Positions 31,023 through 41,261 of a stretch of DNA of 41,261 nucleotides are shown here, piece after piece. This DNA comes from Bacteroidales bacterium. GTDB taxonomy: Bacteria; Bacteroidota; Bacteroidia; Bacteroidales; Muribaculaceae. How positions within the stretch are numbered: the stretch's first letter is position 1; the number at the start of each line of letters is the position of its first letter. The translations under genes were made by a program, and so were the position numbers. The notes beneath the pieces were generated by a model that was not told the DNA's origin, did not search any database, and was given only the letters and a program-made list of their open reading frames with translations. Where the stretch lies: the NCBI GenBank assembly GCA_014800685.1, contig JAAVFQ010000023.1, forward strand, positions 1 to 41,261. Reading direction: 5' to 3'.

Positions 31023-32531
31023 ATGAGTATAGAACATCAGGGAGCTTCAAGCCCCGAATCAACCAACAGACATCCGGAAGCTCCCGAAGCCCCTACCCGG
31101 AAAACGTTCCTTGAAAACCTTTCTGAGAGAATAACTTCGACCCGCCCCACACGCTGGGTTCGTTTCGGCATTGTCTCTATCATCTTCTTGCTGTGGGTGG
31201 TATGGATGGGCAATCCCTGGCTCGGACTGGTGTGGTTTCTGCTTTTCGACATCTATATCACGCAGTTTATCCCATGGGCCTGGTGGAAAAAGTCACGCAA
31301 CAAAACCACACGCTCCGTCATGGCCTGGGTGGATGCGATAGTCTATGCTCTGGTGCTTGTATATTTCATCTTTGCTTTTATAGGGCAGAACTACCAGATA
31401 CCCTCCTCTTCGCTCGAGAAGTCGCTCCTCGTAGGTGATTATCTATGGGTCAACAAGACGGTCTATGGTCCGCGGGTGCCTCAGACGCCTCTGCATTTCC
31501 CTCTGGCTCAGCACACTCTTCCGGTGGTCAACACGAAAAGCTATATCGAGAATCCTCAGCTCTCCTATCATCGACTCCCCGGCCTCCGCAGCATCGAGCG
31601 TGGCGACATTGTGGTATTCAATTATCCGCAGGGCGACACCGTAGCCACCAAAATTCAAAATCCCGATTACTACCAGATAGTAGACGAGCTCAAGAAGCGT
31701 GGCGTGGCCGACCCGAAAGCTTATATAGCCTCTAACCCCGATCAGTTCGGCGAAGTGATATGGCGCCCCGTAGACCGCCGTGAAAACTACGTGAAGCGAG
31801 CTATCGGCCTTCCCGGAGAGCGTCTGCGCATAAAGGATGACATCATCTACATCAACGGGAAAGCCATCGCCGAGCCCTCTGAAGTGCAATTCAATTATGT
31901 CATTCCTGTGAAAGGACGCATTTCTGATGAGAAGTGGGAAACCATCGGCGTCAGACGCGACGATTTTGGCAATGGCCCTATCACAAATGAATATACAGGA
32001 GAGCAGCTTTATGACGTTCCGCTCACGGTAGCCGCCAAGACCATCGTGGAGAAATGGCCTGAAGTGACCGGGCCTCTCGTCAAGGAGGCCGCCAGCGGCT
32101 ATTATGACCTCGGCGGCGTGTTCCCTCTCGGCAACAAATATGGCTGGACACGCCCCGACATGGGGGAATTCTGGATTCCCAAAAGGGGCTCCACTCTTCA
32201 TCTTACCCTCGACAACCTCCCTATCTATCGCCGATGCATAGAGACCTACGAGGGTAATGAGCTGAAAGTGCAGGATGGTAAGATCTATATCAACGGCACC
32301 CCTACGGAGTATTACACCTTCAAAATGGATTATTACTGGATGATGGGCGACAATCGTGACCGCTCTGCCGATTCCCGCTATTGGGGATTCGTGCCTGAAG
32401 ATCACATAGTCGGCTCGCCGGTGTTCGTGCTCGTCTCTCTTGATGACCAGAAGGGCTTCTTTGACGGCAAAATCCGCTTTGAGCGCATACTCAACGATGC
32501 CAACCCTGACAAGACATCGGCGCTGTGGTGA
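31023..32531 (+). CDS. lepB: Signal peptidase I
   Basis: A 502-residue type I signal peptidase in the long Bacteroidetes form. An N-terminal cytoplasmic tail of about 45 residues is followed by hydrophobic segments (48-62, 66-84) and a TM helix at 103-121. Catalytic Ser130 lies in QIPSSSLEKSLLVGD (commonly IPSGSMxPTL) and general-base Lys258 in NYVKRAIGLPGE. The signature MMGDNRDRSADSRYWGFVP is near the C-terminus. A large insertion separates the Ser and Lys boxes compared with E. coli. It processes Sec and Tat precursors, which would include the many exported proteins here. Its stop overlaps the WbqC gene start by 1 bp. Confidence 0.94.
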   Translation: MSIEHQGASSPESTNRHPEAPEAPTRKTFLENLSERITSTRPTRWVRFGIVSIIFLLWVVWMGNPWLGLVWFLLFDIYITQFIPWAWWKKSRNKTTRSVMAWVDAIVYALVLVYFIFAFIGQNYQIPSSSLEKSLLVGDYLWVNKTVYGPRVPQTPLHFPLAQHTLPVVNTKSYIENPQLSYHRLPGLRSIERGDIVVFNYPQGDTVATKIQNPDYYQIVDELKKRGVADPKAYIASNPDQFGEVIWRPVDRRENYVKRAIGLPGERLRIKDDIIYINGKAIAEPSEVQFNYVIPVKGRISDEKWETIGVRRDDFGNGPITNEYTGEQLYDVPLTVAAKTIVEKWPEVTGPLVKEAASGYYDLGGVFPLGNKYGWTRPDMGEFWIPKRGSTLHLTLDNLPIYRRCIETYEGNELKVQDGKIYINGTPTEYYTFKMDYYWMMGDNRDRSADSRYWGFVPEDHIVGSPVFVLVSLDDQKGFFDGKIRFERILNDANPDKTSALW

Positions 32532-33109
32532 TGATGCGGACCGGGCTTCTATTACCCTACGGAGCCTCTTGCCGGAGGGTATCATCCTGGCTGGCCGCAG
32601 AGGCCGGATACAGCGAGGCGGCAGCTCTGGAAAAGAAGGAGCTGACGCGATGTCTCATAGAAGGCAATGCTCCCGTGCTTCAGCTCTCGGTGCCCGTAGA
32701 GGGTAGCAACAGGGCATTGCGCACGCTTTCCGGACTAACGCCGGAGAGCATTGATGCAGACTCCATAATTCTTTCTGAGCATGGCCATTGGAGGCGGGTT
32801 CATACGGCTGCATGGGAAACGGCCTATCGCTCCATGCCATTCTTCGAGCATTATGCCGGGCCCTTGCTATCGGCCATCGCCACGGCCCGCACGCTTGGAG
32901 AATTGCTTCGGGGAGCTGCAGAGCCTATCCGGCAGGTATGCACAGAGCCGCTGGTGAAAGAGCTGACGGAACTGCAACGTCTCTACCCGGAGAGGATAGC
33001 CAGACTCCGGGAAGAACGATGCGATGGAGTCAATGACTCTCTCTCAGCCTTCGATCTCCTCTTCAGACTGGGGCCCGAGACAATTTTTTCGCTATGGCCT
33101 GCGTTATAA
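32531..33109 (+). CDS. WbqC-family protein
   Basis: A 192-residue protein that I recognise as WbqC-like (PF08889) from the WxxxHxxAWETAYRSMPFFEHY segment, where the family usually has YxxSPFFEYY. Family members occur in O-antigen or polysaccharide loci and are proposed to be transferases; the reaction is not established. The start at 32531 overlaps the lepB stop (TGATG); ATG 32534 is an alternative. The lepB-WbqC order suggests translational coupling. The N-terminus (GLLLPYGASCRRVSSWLAAE) is typical of the family's first strand and helix. Confidence 0.75.
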   Translation: MMRTGLLLPYGASCRRVSSWLAAEAGYSEAAALEKKELTRCLIEGNAPVLQLSVPVEGSNRALRTLSGLTPESIDADSIILSEHGHWRRVHTAAWETAYRSMPFFEHYAGPLLSAIATARTLGELLRGAAEPIRQVCTEPLVKELTELQRLYPERIARLREERCDGVNDSLSAFDLLFRLGPETIFSLWPAL

Positions 33110-33167
33110 GGCTAATATCTCTTGAAGAGAAAATCCATCATAATCTTCTCAACCCAAACGATATCAG

Positions 33168-33797
33168 ATGAAAACGGTCCGTCTTATCGCTTTGCTTCTA
33201 CTATCATTCTGCGCCCTGACAGCTCCGAAAGTCTTAGCGCAGGAAGAGAGCGCGCCCACTCTAAAAGTGAAGGCCTACAAGGGTTATTACCGCTTTGTAG
33301 ACCAATATGGAGACAGCGTGCTTATGACCGTCATCCGCGACGTCTATGTCTACCCTCCTCTAAAATTTAAGAATAAAAAGGAGGAGGAGTATTATTGGCG
33401 GACGGTCAGGGACGTTAGAAAGACTCTCCCCTACGCCAAATTAGCCTTCAACACGCTCTGCGAGACATACGAGTATATCCAGACCATTCCCGACAAAAAA
33501 CAGCGTGAGGCTCACCTGAAACGCCTTGAAAAAGACATTTTCGAGCGCTATAAGCCGGCCGTTAAATCCATGACCAAGTCGCAGGGGAAGGTCATGCTCA
33601 AGCTCATCAACCGTGAGACTGACCAGTCGTCATTCAACATAGTAAAAGCCTTCTTAGGGAGTTTCCGCGCCGGCTTCTGGCAGACGTTCGGTCGCTTTTT
33701 CGGCGTCAACATGAAGACCGGATTTCATCCCGAGAAGAATGCAGAGGACGCCACTATTGACCGCATAGCCAATCTCATAGAGCAGGGAGCGCTCTGA
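33168..33797 (+). CDS. DUF4294 exported protein
   Basis: A 209-residue protein with a signal peptide (about 1-24, LLLLSFCALTAPKVLAQ). The conserved stretch IRDVYVYPPLKFKNKKEEEY, followed by YWRTVRDVRKTLPYAKLA, is how I recognise DUF4294. The second half is helical and basic and includes FLGSFRAGFWQTFGRFFG. The family is widespread in Bacteroidetes without known function; a periplasmic location follows from the signal peptide. It is the last gene of the plus-strand run, 58 bp after the WbqC gene, and ends at a strong bidirectional terminator. Confidence 0.82.
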   Translation: MKTVRLIALLLLSFCALTAPKVLAQEESAPTLKVKAYKGYYRFVDQYGDSVLMTVIRDVYVYPPLKFKNKKEEEYYWRTVRDVRKTLPYAKLAFNTLCETYEYIQTIPDKKQREAHLKRLEKDIFERYKPAVKSMTKSQGKVMLKLINRETDQSSFNIVKAFLGSFRAGFWQTFGRFFGVNMKTGFHPEKNAEDATIDRIANLIEQGAL

Positions 33798-33840
33798 GAC
33801 TCGCCGGGGTTGAGACAAAATAAGACCCTGTCCCACAAAT

Positions 33841-33895
33841 AAGAGATGAGGGTATGTCGAAGTATCAAATTACGACATACCCTCATCTCTTTTTT
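33841..33895. terminator. Strong bidirectional terminator between DUF4294 and gyrB
   Basis: A perfect 19-bp stem, AAGAGATGAGGGTATGTCG (33841-33859) with its exact complement at 33873-33891, a 13-nt loop and a T-run on the plus strand (33890-33895). It lies between convergent genes and can serve both. Confidence 0.92.
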
Positions 33896-33931
33896 ATAAC
33901 CGGGGTCTGACTCCCTTAAAGGGGCAGACTA

Positions 33932-36085
<2,154 letters not shown>

Positions 36086-36285
36086 TCACACCGGTCCGGC
36101 ACGCTCTCACGAAACTAAATCTTAAATTAAGGTGTTAAGAAAGAAATATCCGGCCGAAGGCGGGCAGCTGATGCGAATGCCTGCTGCAAACGTATGCCTG
36201 CTGAAATTCTCTTTAAACAGTCGGGCAAAATCATTTCTTCTGCATAATTTGATTGCAGAGGCTTATAAAGTTGAAAAAATTATTG

Positions 36286-36293
36286 TAATTTTG
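36286..36293 (+). promoter_or_regulatory. -7 box upstream of topA
   Basis: TAATTTTG matches the -7 consensus about 76 bp before the topA ATG. No TTTG is found about 20 bp upstream, so the call rests on one box. Confidence 0.4.
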
Positions 36294-36368
36294 CGCTTGA
36301 TTTCCGGAGGATAGCTCTATAAGAGTGGATGCTGAGAGCCGGAAGTCCTGTCTAACTTACCGATATTT

Positions 36369-38705
36369 ATGAAGAATCTGGTAATAGTCGAGTCGCCTGC
36401 AAAGGCCAAAACGATAGAAAAGTTCCTGGGGAAAGACTTCAAGGTGATGTCTTCTTACGGACACATACGCGATCTCCACAATAAGGAATTTGGCATTGAT
36501 GTCGAGAAGGGTTTCAATCCCATCTATGAGATTTCTCCCGACAAAGAGGCGCTCGTGAAGCAACTCAAGCAGGCCGCTTCCCAGGCCGACATGGTATGGC
36601 TCGCGTCCGATGAAGACCGCGAGGGAGAGGCTATAGCTTGGCATCTCTATGAGGTGCTTGGTCTCAAGCCCGAGACCACCCGCCGCATAGTCTTCCACGA
36701 AATAACCAAGCCGGCCATACTGCAGGCCATAGAAAATCCGCGCGAAATAGACATCAATCGTGTCAACGCCCAGCAGGCGAGGCGCGTGCTCGACCGAATA
36801 GTAGGATTTGAGCTTAGCCCCGTGCTATGGCGCAAAATCAAGCCGGCGCTCTCAGCCGGACGTGTGCAGAGCGTAGCCGTGAGGCTGATATGCGAGCGCG
36901 AGGAGGAGATAAGAGGCTTCAAGTCGGAGGCTTATTATCGCATCAGCGCTCTCTTTACCATAGGCGACAAGCAGGTGAAAGCCGAGCTTGACCGTCGACT
37001 GGAATCGGAAGAGGCCGCCGCAGCCTTTCTTGAAGATTGCGCAAAGGCCACTTTCAGCGTAGCGGAAGTCAACGAACGTCCGGTGAAACGCTCTCCGGCG
37101 CCCCCTTTCACTACCTCTACCCTGCAGCAGGATGCCGCACGCAAACTTAATCTGACAGTCAACCGCACGATGATGCTCGCCCAGAAGCTTTATGAAGCCG
37201 GTCTCATCACTTATATGCGTACAGACTCTCTCAATCTCTCCAACCTTGCTCTCGGCGAGATATCAAAAGCGGTAACAGCTGATTTCGGAGACAAATATCT
37301 CCATCGCCGCCATTACCATACGAAGTCGAAGGGTGCTCAGGAGGCTCATGAGGCCATCCGTCCTACCTACATCTCCACCCGAGAGATAGAGGGAACGCCG
37401 CAGGAGCAGAATCTTTATAAGCTTATATGGCGGCGCGCAGTGGCCTCTCAGATGGCCGACGCCGAGCTGCTGAAGACCCATGTGGAAATATCCATTTCCA
37501 ACCGTGAGGAGAAGTTCATCATGACGGGAGAGCAGATAGTATTCGATGGATTTTTCGCACTCTACCCCATATCAGAGGAGCGCATGGAGAGCACTATGCT
37601 CCCTCCGATGAGCTCAGGAATGGCGCTCGCCCCCTCCGAAATATCGGCTGTAGAGAGATTCTCGCAGGCCCCCGCACGCTACACCGAGGCTTCGCTGGTG
37701 AAGAAAATGGAGGAACTCGGAATAGGCCGTCCCTCTACTTACGCCCCCACGATCTCCACTATTCAGTCGCGCGACTACGTGGCCAAGGGGGAAAAGGAGG
37801 GCACCAAAAGAGACTATGACCAGCTGACTCTCAAAAATGGCAAAGTGACCAAAAGCGTGCTGACGGAAACTACCGGCAGCGACAAGGGTAAACTCGTGCC
37901 TACAGATGTCGGTATGATAGTCAATAAATTCCTCACAGAATATTTCCCCGACATCCTTGACTATAACTTCACGGCCCGCATAGAAGAGAAATTTGATGAA
38001 ATAGCAGAGGGCAATCTGGGCTGGCAGAATGAGATAGCCGATTTCTACAGCGGATTCCATCCCGGCATAGAGAGCATCAATGCACTGCGACTGGAACACA
38101 AGGTGGGAGAACGCATACTCGGCACCGACCCGGAAAGCGGCAAGCCCGTCTCTGTAAAGATAGGCCGCTTCGGACCGGTAGTGCAGATAGGCGAGGCTAC
38201 TGATGAGGAGAAGCCGCGGTTTGCTTCCCTACAGAAGGGGCAGAGCGTGAGCGATATTACCCTTGAAGAGGCTCTCAAACTTTTTGAACTTCCCCGCTCC
38301 CTCGGCTCTTTTGAAGATAAAGAAATTCAAGCAAACGTAGGCCGTTTCGGCCCCTACGTAAAGTTCGGCTCAATGTATGTCTCCATCCCTGCCGACCTCA
38401 CCCCTCAAGAGATAACCCTTGATGAGGCCATTGCGCTTATAGAGGCAAAGAGAAAGGCCGATGCCCAGAAGCTGATAAAGGAATTTGAGGAGCTTCCCGG
38501 CGTGCAGATTCTCAATGGCCGCTACGGCCCCTATATCGCTTTCAAGGAGACCGGCAAGAAAGCCCGCAACTATAAGATACCGAAAGACAAGGAGCCGGAA
38601 GCGCTAACCGTAGAGGAGGTAAAAGCTCTGATGGAGGCTCAGGATGCCGCTCCCGCCAAGCCAAAAGCGCGCAAGACATCTACCCGCAAGTCGACAGCCA
38701 AGTAA
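36369..38705 (+). CDS. topA: DNA topoisomerase I
   Basis: A 778-residue type IA topoisomerase that relaxes negative supercoils. The TOPRIM domain has Glu8 (VIVESPAKAKTI) and Asp81/Asp83 (ASDEDREGEA). The catalytic Tyr282 lies in LITYMRTDSLNLS. The C-terminal part has no Cys4 zinc fingers; it carries repeated RFGPVVQIG, RFGPYVKFG and RYGPYIAF modules and a Lys/Ala/Thr-rich basic tail (KPKARKTSTRKSTAK) that may bind DNA. It is divergent from gyrB, pairing the two opposing supercoiling enzymes across one 463-bp region, a natural site for supercoiling-sensitive control (inference). Confidence 0.96.
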   Translation: MKNLVIVESPAKAKTIEKFLGKDFKVMSSYGHIRDLHNKEFGIDVEKGFNPIYEISPDKEALVKQLKQAASQADMVWLASDEDREGEAIAWHLYEVLGLKPETTRRIVFHEITKPAILQAIENPREIDINRVNAQQARRVLDRIVGFELSPVLWRKIKPALSAGRVQSVAVRLICEREEEIRGFKSEAYYRISALFTIGDKQVKAELDRRLESEEAAAAFLEDCAKATFSVAEVNERPVKRSPAPPFTTSTLQQDAARKLNLTVNRTMMLAQKLYEAGLITYMRTDSLNLSNLALGEISKAVTADFGDKYLHRRHYHTKSKGAQEAHEAIRPTYISTREIEGTPQEQNLYKLIWRRAVASQMADAELLKTHVEISISNREEKFIMTGEQIVFDGFFALYPISEERMESTMLPPMSSGMALAPSEISAVERFSQAPARYTEASLVKKMEELGIGRPSTYAPTISTIQSRDYVAKGEKEGTKRDYDQLTLKNGKVTKSVLTETTGSDKGKLVPTDVGMIVNKFLTEYFPDILDYNFTARIEEKFDEIAEGNLGWQNEIADFYSGFHPGIESINALRLEHKVGERILGTDPESGKPVSVKIGRFGPVVQIGEATDEEKPRFASLQKGQSVSDITLEEALKLFELPRSLGSFEDKEIQANVGRFGPYVKFGSMYVSIPADLTPQEITLDEAIALIEAKRKADAQKLIKEFEELPGVQILNGRYGPYIAFKETGKKARNYKIPKDKEPEALTVEEVKALMEAQDAAPAKPKARKTSTRKSTAK

Positions 38706-38738
38706 TAGAACTCTTTCCAAAACACATACAAGACAAAA

Positions 38739-38774
38739 CCGGCGCACCGAATTTTTTCGGCGCGCCCGTTTTTT
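38739..38774. terminator. Terminator between topA and the convergent lipoprotein gene
   Basis: CCGGCGCACCGAA (38739-38751) pairs with TTCGGCGCGCCCG (38756-38768) with minor imperfections. Six T follow on the plus strand (38769-38774), and a shorter T-run lies on the minus side. Confidence 0.8.
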
Positions 38775-38804
38775 GAATGTCGCTTATTTAGAGAGTGTTT
38801 ACTC

Positions 38805-40490
38805 TTAGAGGAAAGAGAGGTTATATCCGGAGAACTCTCTGTCGCTCTTAGCGCGGCTTATGAGCGATGAGTCGAGGCGACCTGCCTGACGAAGATTGCT
38901 CATCACCATGCTTTCATTGCCCGTGCGGGCCCCGAGGATAGCGGTGAGGTAATAGGTGATGGCATCAGGATTCGGGATAGAAGCGAGCGTCTGGCGGGCA
39001 GCCGTATAGTCCTTAGCAAGCAGCTGGCCGAGGGCGGCATTGTTGGTACGTACCCCTCCGAAAGCGGTATTGGCCTTTGCCACATCGCCCTGAGAGAGGT
39101 AATATACGCCCAAGGCATCGGCTGCTTCGGGGACACCGGCCGCACGTCCGAAGGCCTCATTAGCTGTGGTATAGTCCTGACGGAGCATCGAGATAAGGCC
39201 AAGATTCATAGCAGGCTCCTTAGCATCGGGAGCTATCTGGCGGGCACGCTTGAAATTGGTCTCAGCAGCATTGTAGTCTTTTGCAGCATACTGAGTGAGA
39301 CCCAGATTGTTGAAAGCGCGATAATCCTGAGGATAGAGTTCGGAGGTTTTGCGATAGACAGCCATCTTCTTGGTATTGTCATCAGTAAGAGTGGCAATAT
39401 AGAGGATTTCATCCACACTGAGTCGTGAGGGGTCGGCATTGAAGGTGTTGATAAGCTCCTCATCGCTCTTTCCAAGCACATTTACCTTGGCCATAACTCG
39501 GGAATATCTAAGCTGAGGAAGAATCTGGTCGGCCAGTTCATTGAAGACCGACGAGAGATTTCTAATCTCACGCTCACGGTCCTGAGGGTCTTTATACATC
39601 TTAAGCACACTTAGGATAAGCTCCTTATCCTGGATATTGCTCTTCTCTACGAGCTTCTGGAAACCCTCCCAGTCCTCGGGAGTGAAAGAAGAGGTAAGCT
39701 CGCCAAATTCAGTAATCTTATCCTTCTTGAGCTGGCCCTCCATGAGCGATGTAGTGTTCTTCTCACGCTTCTCAGCAAGCTGAGTATTAAACTCAAGAGA
39801 GCCTTCCGGAGAGGCGAATGAGTTGACGGTAACGCCGGCAATCTCCATATTGGGAGCGGCATTGGCCTCACGCAGCTTCTCATTGAGCACGATGTAATCT
39901 TTGGAAGCCGTCTCAGTGGAACGCACATTAGCCTGATTGATGAGGAAGTGAATGTCGGCGGAATAAGTCTCGGTAATAACCTTCTGGAATTTATCAGGCG
40001 CCACGGCCGGACGCACTGTAGCTGCCGAGGCCAGCGTAGAGGTAGCTATCACTCCCTCGCCCACTTTCACTCGCGGGAGAGAATACGTCTTGCCACCCTG
40101 CTGCACATTGAGGTCAACGAAAAGCTCACTCTGAGCCATCTCCGGGCGATAATCTATGCTGAAAGGAATGGTCACGGTGCCTCCACGATCATAGTTTACC
40201 ACCTGGCCATTGTCAAGAACATTCTCACCCTGGAAGATAGTCTGGGGTGCCGAAGCCGAGCCGTCATATCCCCATGTAAGCACCGGAGTGGCCGTCACCT
40301 TGGCATTCTTCACCATAAATTTCTGAGGCACAGACACAGTGATCTGCCCGGGCACTTTCTCGCCCACAGTCTCAAGCGGCGCAGGATTAGTCACGAAATA
40401 CTCGCTCTGAAAAGCAGCGAGTTTTTTCGAACATCCTGTAAGCGTCAGGACAAGCCCTCCAAACGCCACTAACATAAAACCTTTATTCAT
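38805..40490 (-). CDS. Lipoprotein with OmpA-like and TPR regions, paralogue of the DUF3868 protein
   Basis: A 561-residue lipoprotein with lipobox LTLTGC (Cys20). A beta-rich N-terminal part spans about 45-150. An OmpA-like region (about 178-345) contains VNSFASPEGSLEFNTQLAEKR, and TPR repeats (about 385-480, such as YRAFNNLGLTQYAAKDYNAA) fill the C-terminal part. The order, the FASPEG motif, a following PEDWxGxxKxVExSNI segment and the TPR end all parallel the 481-residue DUF3868-type protein at 3550-4995, which lacks the lipobox. A cell-wall-linked outer-membrane role is inferred. An R1 element begins 1 bp upstream of the start codon, and a -7 box lies beyond it at 40760-40767. Confidence 0.75.
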   Translation of the reverse strand: MNKGFMLVAFGGLVLTLTGCSKKLAAFQSEYFVTNPAPLETVGEKVPGQITVSVPQKFMVKNAKVTATPVLTWGYDGSASAPQTIFQGENVLDNGQVVNYDRGGTVTIPFSIDYRPEMAQSELFVDLNVQQGGKTYSLPRVKVGEGVIATSTLASAATVRPAVAPDKFQKVITETYSADIHFLINQANVRSTETASKDYIVLNEKLREANAAPNMEIAGVTVNSFASPEGSLEFNTQLAEKREKNTTSLMEGQLKKDKITEFGELTSSFTPEDWEGFQKLVEKSNIQDKELILSVLKMYKDPQDREREIRNLSSVFNELADQILPQLRYSRVMAKVNVLGKSDEELINTFNADPSRLSVDEILYIATLTDDNTKKMAVYRKTSELYPQDYRAFNNLGLTQYAAKDYNAAETNFKRARQIAPDAKEPAMNLGLISMLRQDYTTANEAFGRAAGVPEAADALGVYYLSQGDVAKANTAFGGVRTNNAALGQLLAKDYTAARQTLASIPNPDAITYYLTAILGARTGNESMVMSNLRQAGRLDSSLISRAKSDREFSGYNLSFL

Positions 40491-40491
40491 A

Positions 40492-40674
40492 CGTAAGTTC
40501 TAAAAATTAAACGATTTGTGTGTGATGAAAAAAATCTTGTGCTATAAAACTCGCCCTTTGGGGCTAATTTATCTTTGGCGCTCAGTCGGATATGCTATAT
40601 CCTCCTTCGTTTCGCAGATAAATTTTCTCCCAAATTACTTCGTTTTATTTGCACATTAATTTTTCTCACTTACT
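40492..40674 (-). repeat. R1 dispersed palindromic element, copy E6 (subfamily B)
   Basis: A 183-bp copy in reverse orientation, directly upstream of the lipoprotein start codon. Stems (plus coordinates) are TTTGGG (40557-40562) with CCCAAA (40629-40634), AATTTATC (40566-40573) with GATAAATT (40617-40624), and apical GGATAT-GCT-ATATCC (40578-40592). The stem sequences differ from E4 on both arms, so pairing is kept. Confidence 0.85.
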
Positions 40675-40716
40675 CGTAAGTTCTAAAAATTAAACGATTT
40701 GTGTGTGATGAAAAAA
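40675..40716 (-). repeat. R1 partial copy: 42-bp direct repeat of an E6 end
   Basis: The 42 bp at 40675-40716 (beginning CGTAAGTTCTAAAAATTAAA) are identical to 40492-40533. A right-end fragment thus sits head-to-tail next to the full copy, the same arrangement as at 30888-31005. The rest of the 542-bp gap 40491-41032 holds two promoters and AT-rich DNA. Confidence 0.9.
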
Positions 40717-40759
40717 TATAAAATTTCACCATCCGCGCCACAATGACGCATAGACGGCT

Positions 40760-40767
40760 CAAAGATA
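40760..40767 (-). promoter_or_regulatory. -7 box for the 561-residue lipoprotein
   Basis: The minus strand reads TATCTTTG. A TTG at 40785-40787 is 17 bp further upstream, slightly short for a -33. If used, the whole R1 tandem would be in the leader. Confidence 0.45.
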
Positions 40768-40946
40768 ACTATTTTTTTTGACATCAACATCTTTGCAGCC
40801 CTACAAAAAGTAGTTTTAACTCCGAAAGCAATACTTCCATGCAATACAGAGCGTTTCAAACCATAGTTATATAATAATTTTTAATACTGACTATCAGCCG
40901 ATTAACCATAATAGCATAAAAAGTTATTAAAAAAACCTCAAAAAAA

Positions 40947-40978
40947 TTTGGTAACGGAGAAAAAATGTTGTAACTTTG
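40947..40978 (+). promoter_or_regulatory. Promoter of tRNA-Lys
   Basis: TTTG (40947-40950), 20 bp, TAACTTTG (40971-40978). The -7 box and following leader match the tRNA-Asp promoter exactly over about 28 bp. Confidence 0.8.
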
Positions 40979-41032
40979 CACTCGCAAACGGGAAATCAGC
41001 CCACACTAAGCTGACCGCCTAAAAGCAAACAT

Positions 41033-41105
41033 GACTCCGTAGCTCAGTTGGTAGAGCAAATGACTCTTAATCATTGGGTCGTGAGTTCGAGCCTCACCGG
41101 GGTCA
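41033..41105 (+). tRNA. tRNA-Lys (anticodon CTT)
   Basis: Acceptor arms GACTCCG (41033-41039) and CGGGGTC (41098-41104) pair with one G-T. The D-arm has AGCTCAGTTGGTAGAGC. The anticodon stem AATGA/TCATT encloses loop CTCTTAA with anticodon CTT. The T-arm contains GAGTTCGAGCCTC. CCA is not encoded. Confidence 0.96.
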
Positions 41106-41132
41106 CTAAAGGGTCTATCAGACCACAGAATT

Positions 41133-41165
41133 CCTCTGAAAATCGTTGATTTTCAGAGGTTTTTC
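41133..41165 (+). terminator. Terminator after tRNA-Lys
   Basis: CCTCTGAAAATC (41133-41144) and GATTTTCAGAGG (41148-41159) form a perfect 12-bp stem with a 3-nt loop followed by TTTTT. Confidence 0.92.
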
Positions 41166-41219
41166 TTTTTACCCCTGTCCCGTTTCGGCGCAAAATATTG
41201 AAGTAGCCGGTGTGCAAGA

Positions 41220-41261
41220 AGGGTGCAGAAAATTTTGTACTCGGAATTGCACCCTCTTAGG
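41220..41261. repeat. Probable start of a second R2 copy, cut by the window end
   Basis: AGGGTGCA (41220-41227) pairs with TGCACCCT (41248-41255). The order GGGTG, AAAATTTTG, GCA or similar, then ACCCTCTTAGG matches 11839-11878 in layout and in the last 11 bases. The copy would continue beyond position 41261. Confidence 0.45.

Noticed and set aside
31443..32585. A 380-codon minus-strand reading frame inside lepB
   Set aside because: The plus strand encodes signal peptidase I with catalytic residues; the antisense frame shows no family motifs.
36132..36314. A 60-codon reading frame between gyrB and topA
   Set aside because: Low-complexity, no clear start context, and it overlaps the topA -7 box.

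Overview
The window looks like chromosome of a Bacteroidales bacterium, probably of the Muribaculaceae or a close relative. Protein families typical of the order are present: DUF3575 and DUF3868 partners, a PCMD-domain protein, PorX, a PorW/SprE-type lipoprotein, DUF4294, WbqC and a long LepB. Several genes are preceded by Bacteroidetes sigma-ABfr-type promoters (-33 TTTG or TTG, about 20 bp, -7 TAnnTTTG). Shine-Dalgarno sequences are not conspicuous. I see no transposase, integrase, phage gene, CRISPR array or rRNA. The family names and species assignment rest on recognition, not on a search.

Layout. 1-7.7 kb, minus strand: ferritin, a secreted PCMD protein, an rnpA-yidD-tatD cluster, a DUF3575/DUF3868 envelope pair and an unrecognised coiled-coil membrane protein. 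8.3-11.8 kb, plus strand: tRNA-Asp, aroQ, O-methyltransferase, rbfA, a LolE/FtsX-type permease and a small charged helical protein. 12.1-24.0 kb, minus strand: a 1732-residue surface protein built from about 13 Ig-like modules with a type IX-like C-terminal tail, a Sel1 protein, porX, porW and an anchored TPR protein. 24.2-33.8 kb, plus strand: rpoN, crcB, a lipoprotein, a NapH-like ferredoxin, thyA, dfrA (folA), a glycosyltransferase, dapB, lepB, wbqC-like and DUF4294 genes. Then gyrB (minus), topA (plus), a lipoprotein paralogous to the DUF3868 protein (minus), and tRNA-Lys.

How genes work together. PorW and PorX form a tight pair associated with type IX secretion, next to a probable type IX cargo. 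thyA and dfrA overlap and close the thymidylate/folate cycle. aroQ and the methyltransferase overlap, as do rbfA and the permease. LepB sits among envelope and wall genes (dapB, wbqC-like).

The most unusual content is non-coding. Five full-length dispersed elements (R1, 183-187 bp), one internally deleted copy, two right-half fragments and two possible remnants lie upstream of start codons. They share about 20-bp inverted ends and an invariant core, and fold into a long hairpin. The stem sequences differ between copies while pairing is kept, with paired changes in three separate helices. A second element (R2, 165 bp, 11836-12000) has two alternative partners for one arm, and what looks like the start of another copy runs off the right end of the window.
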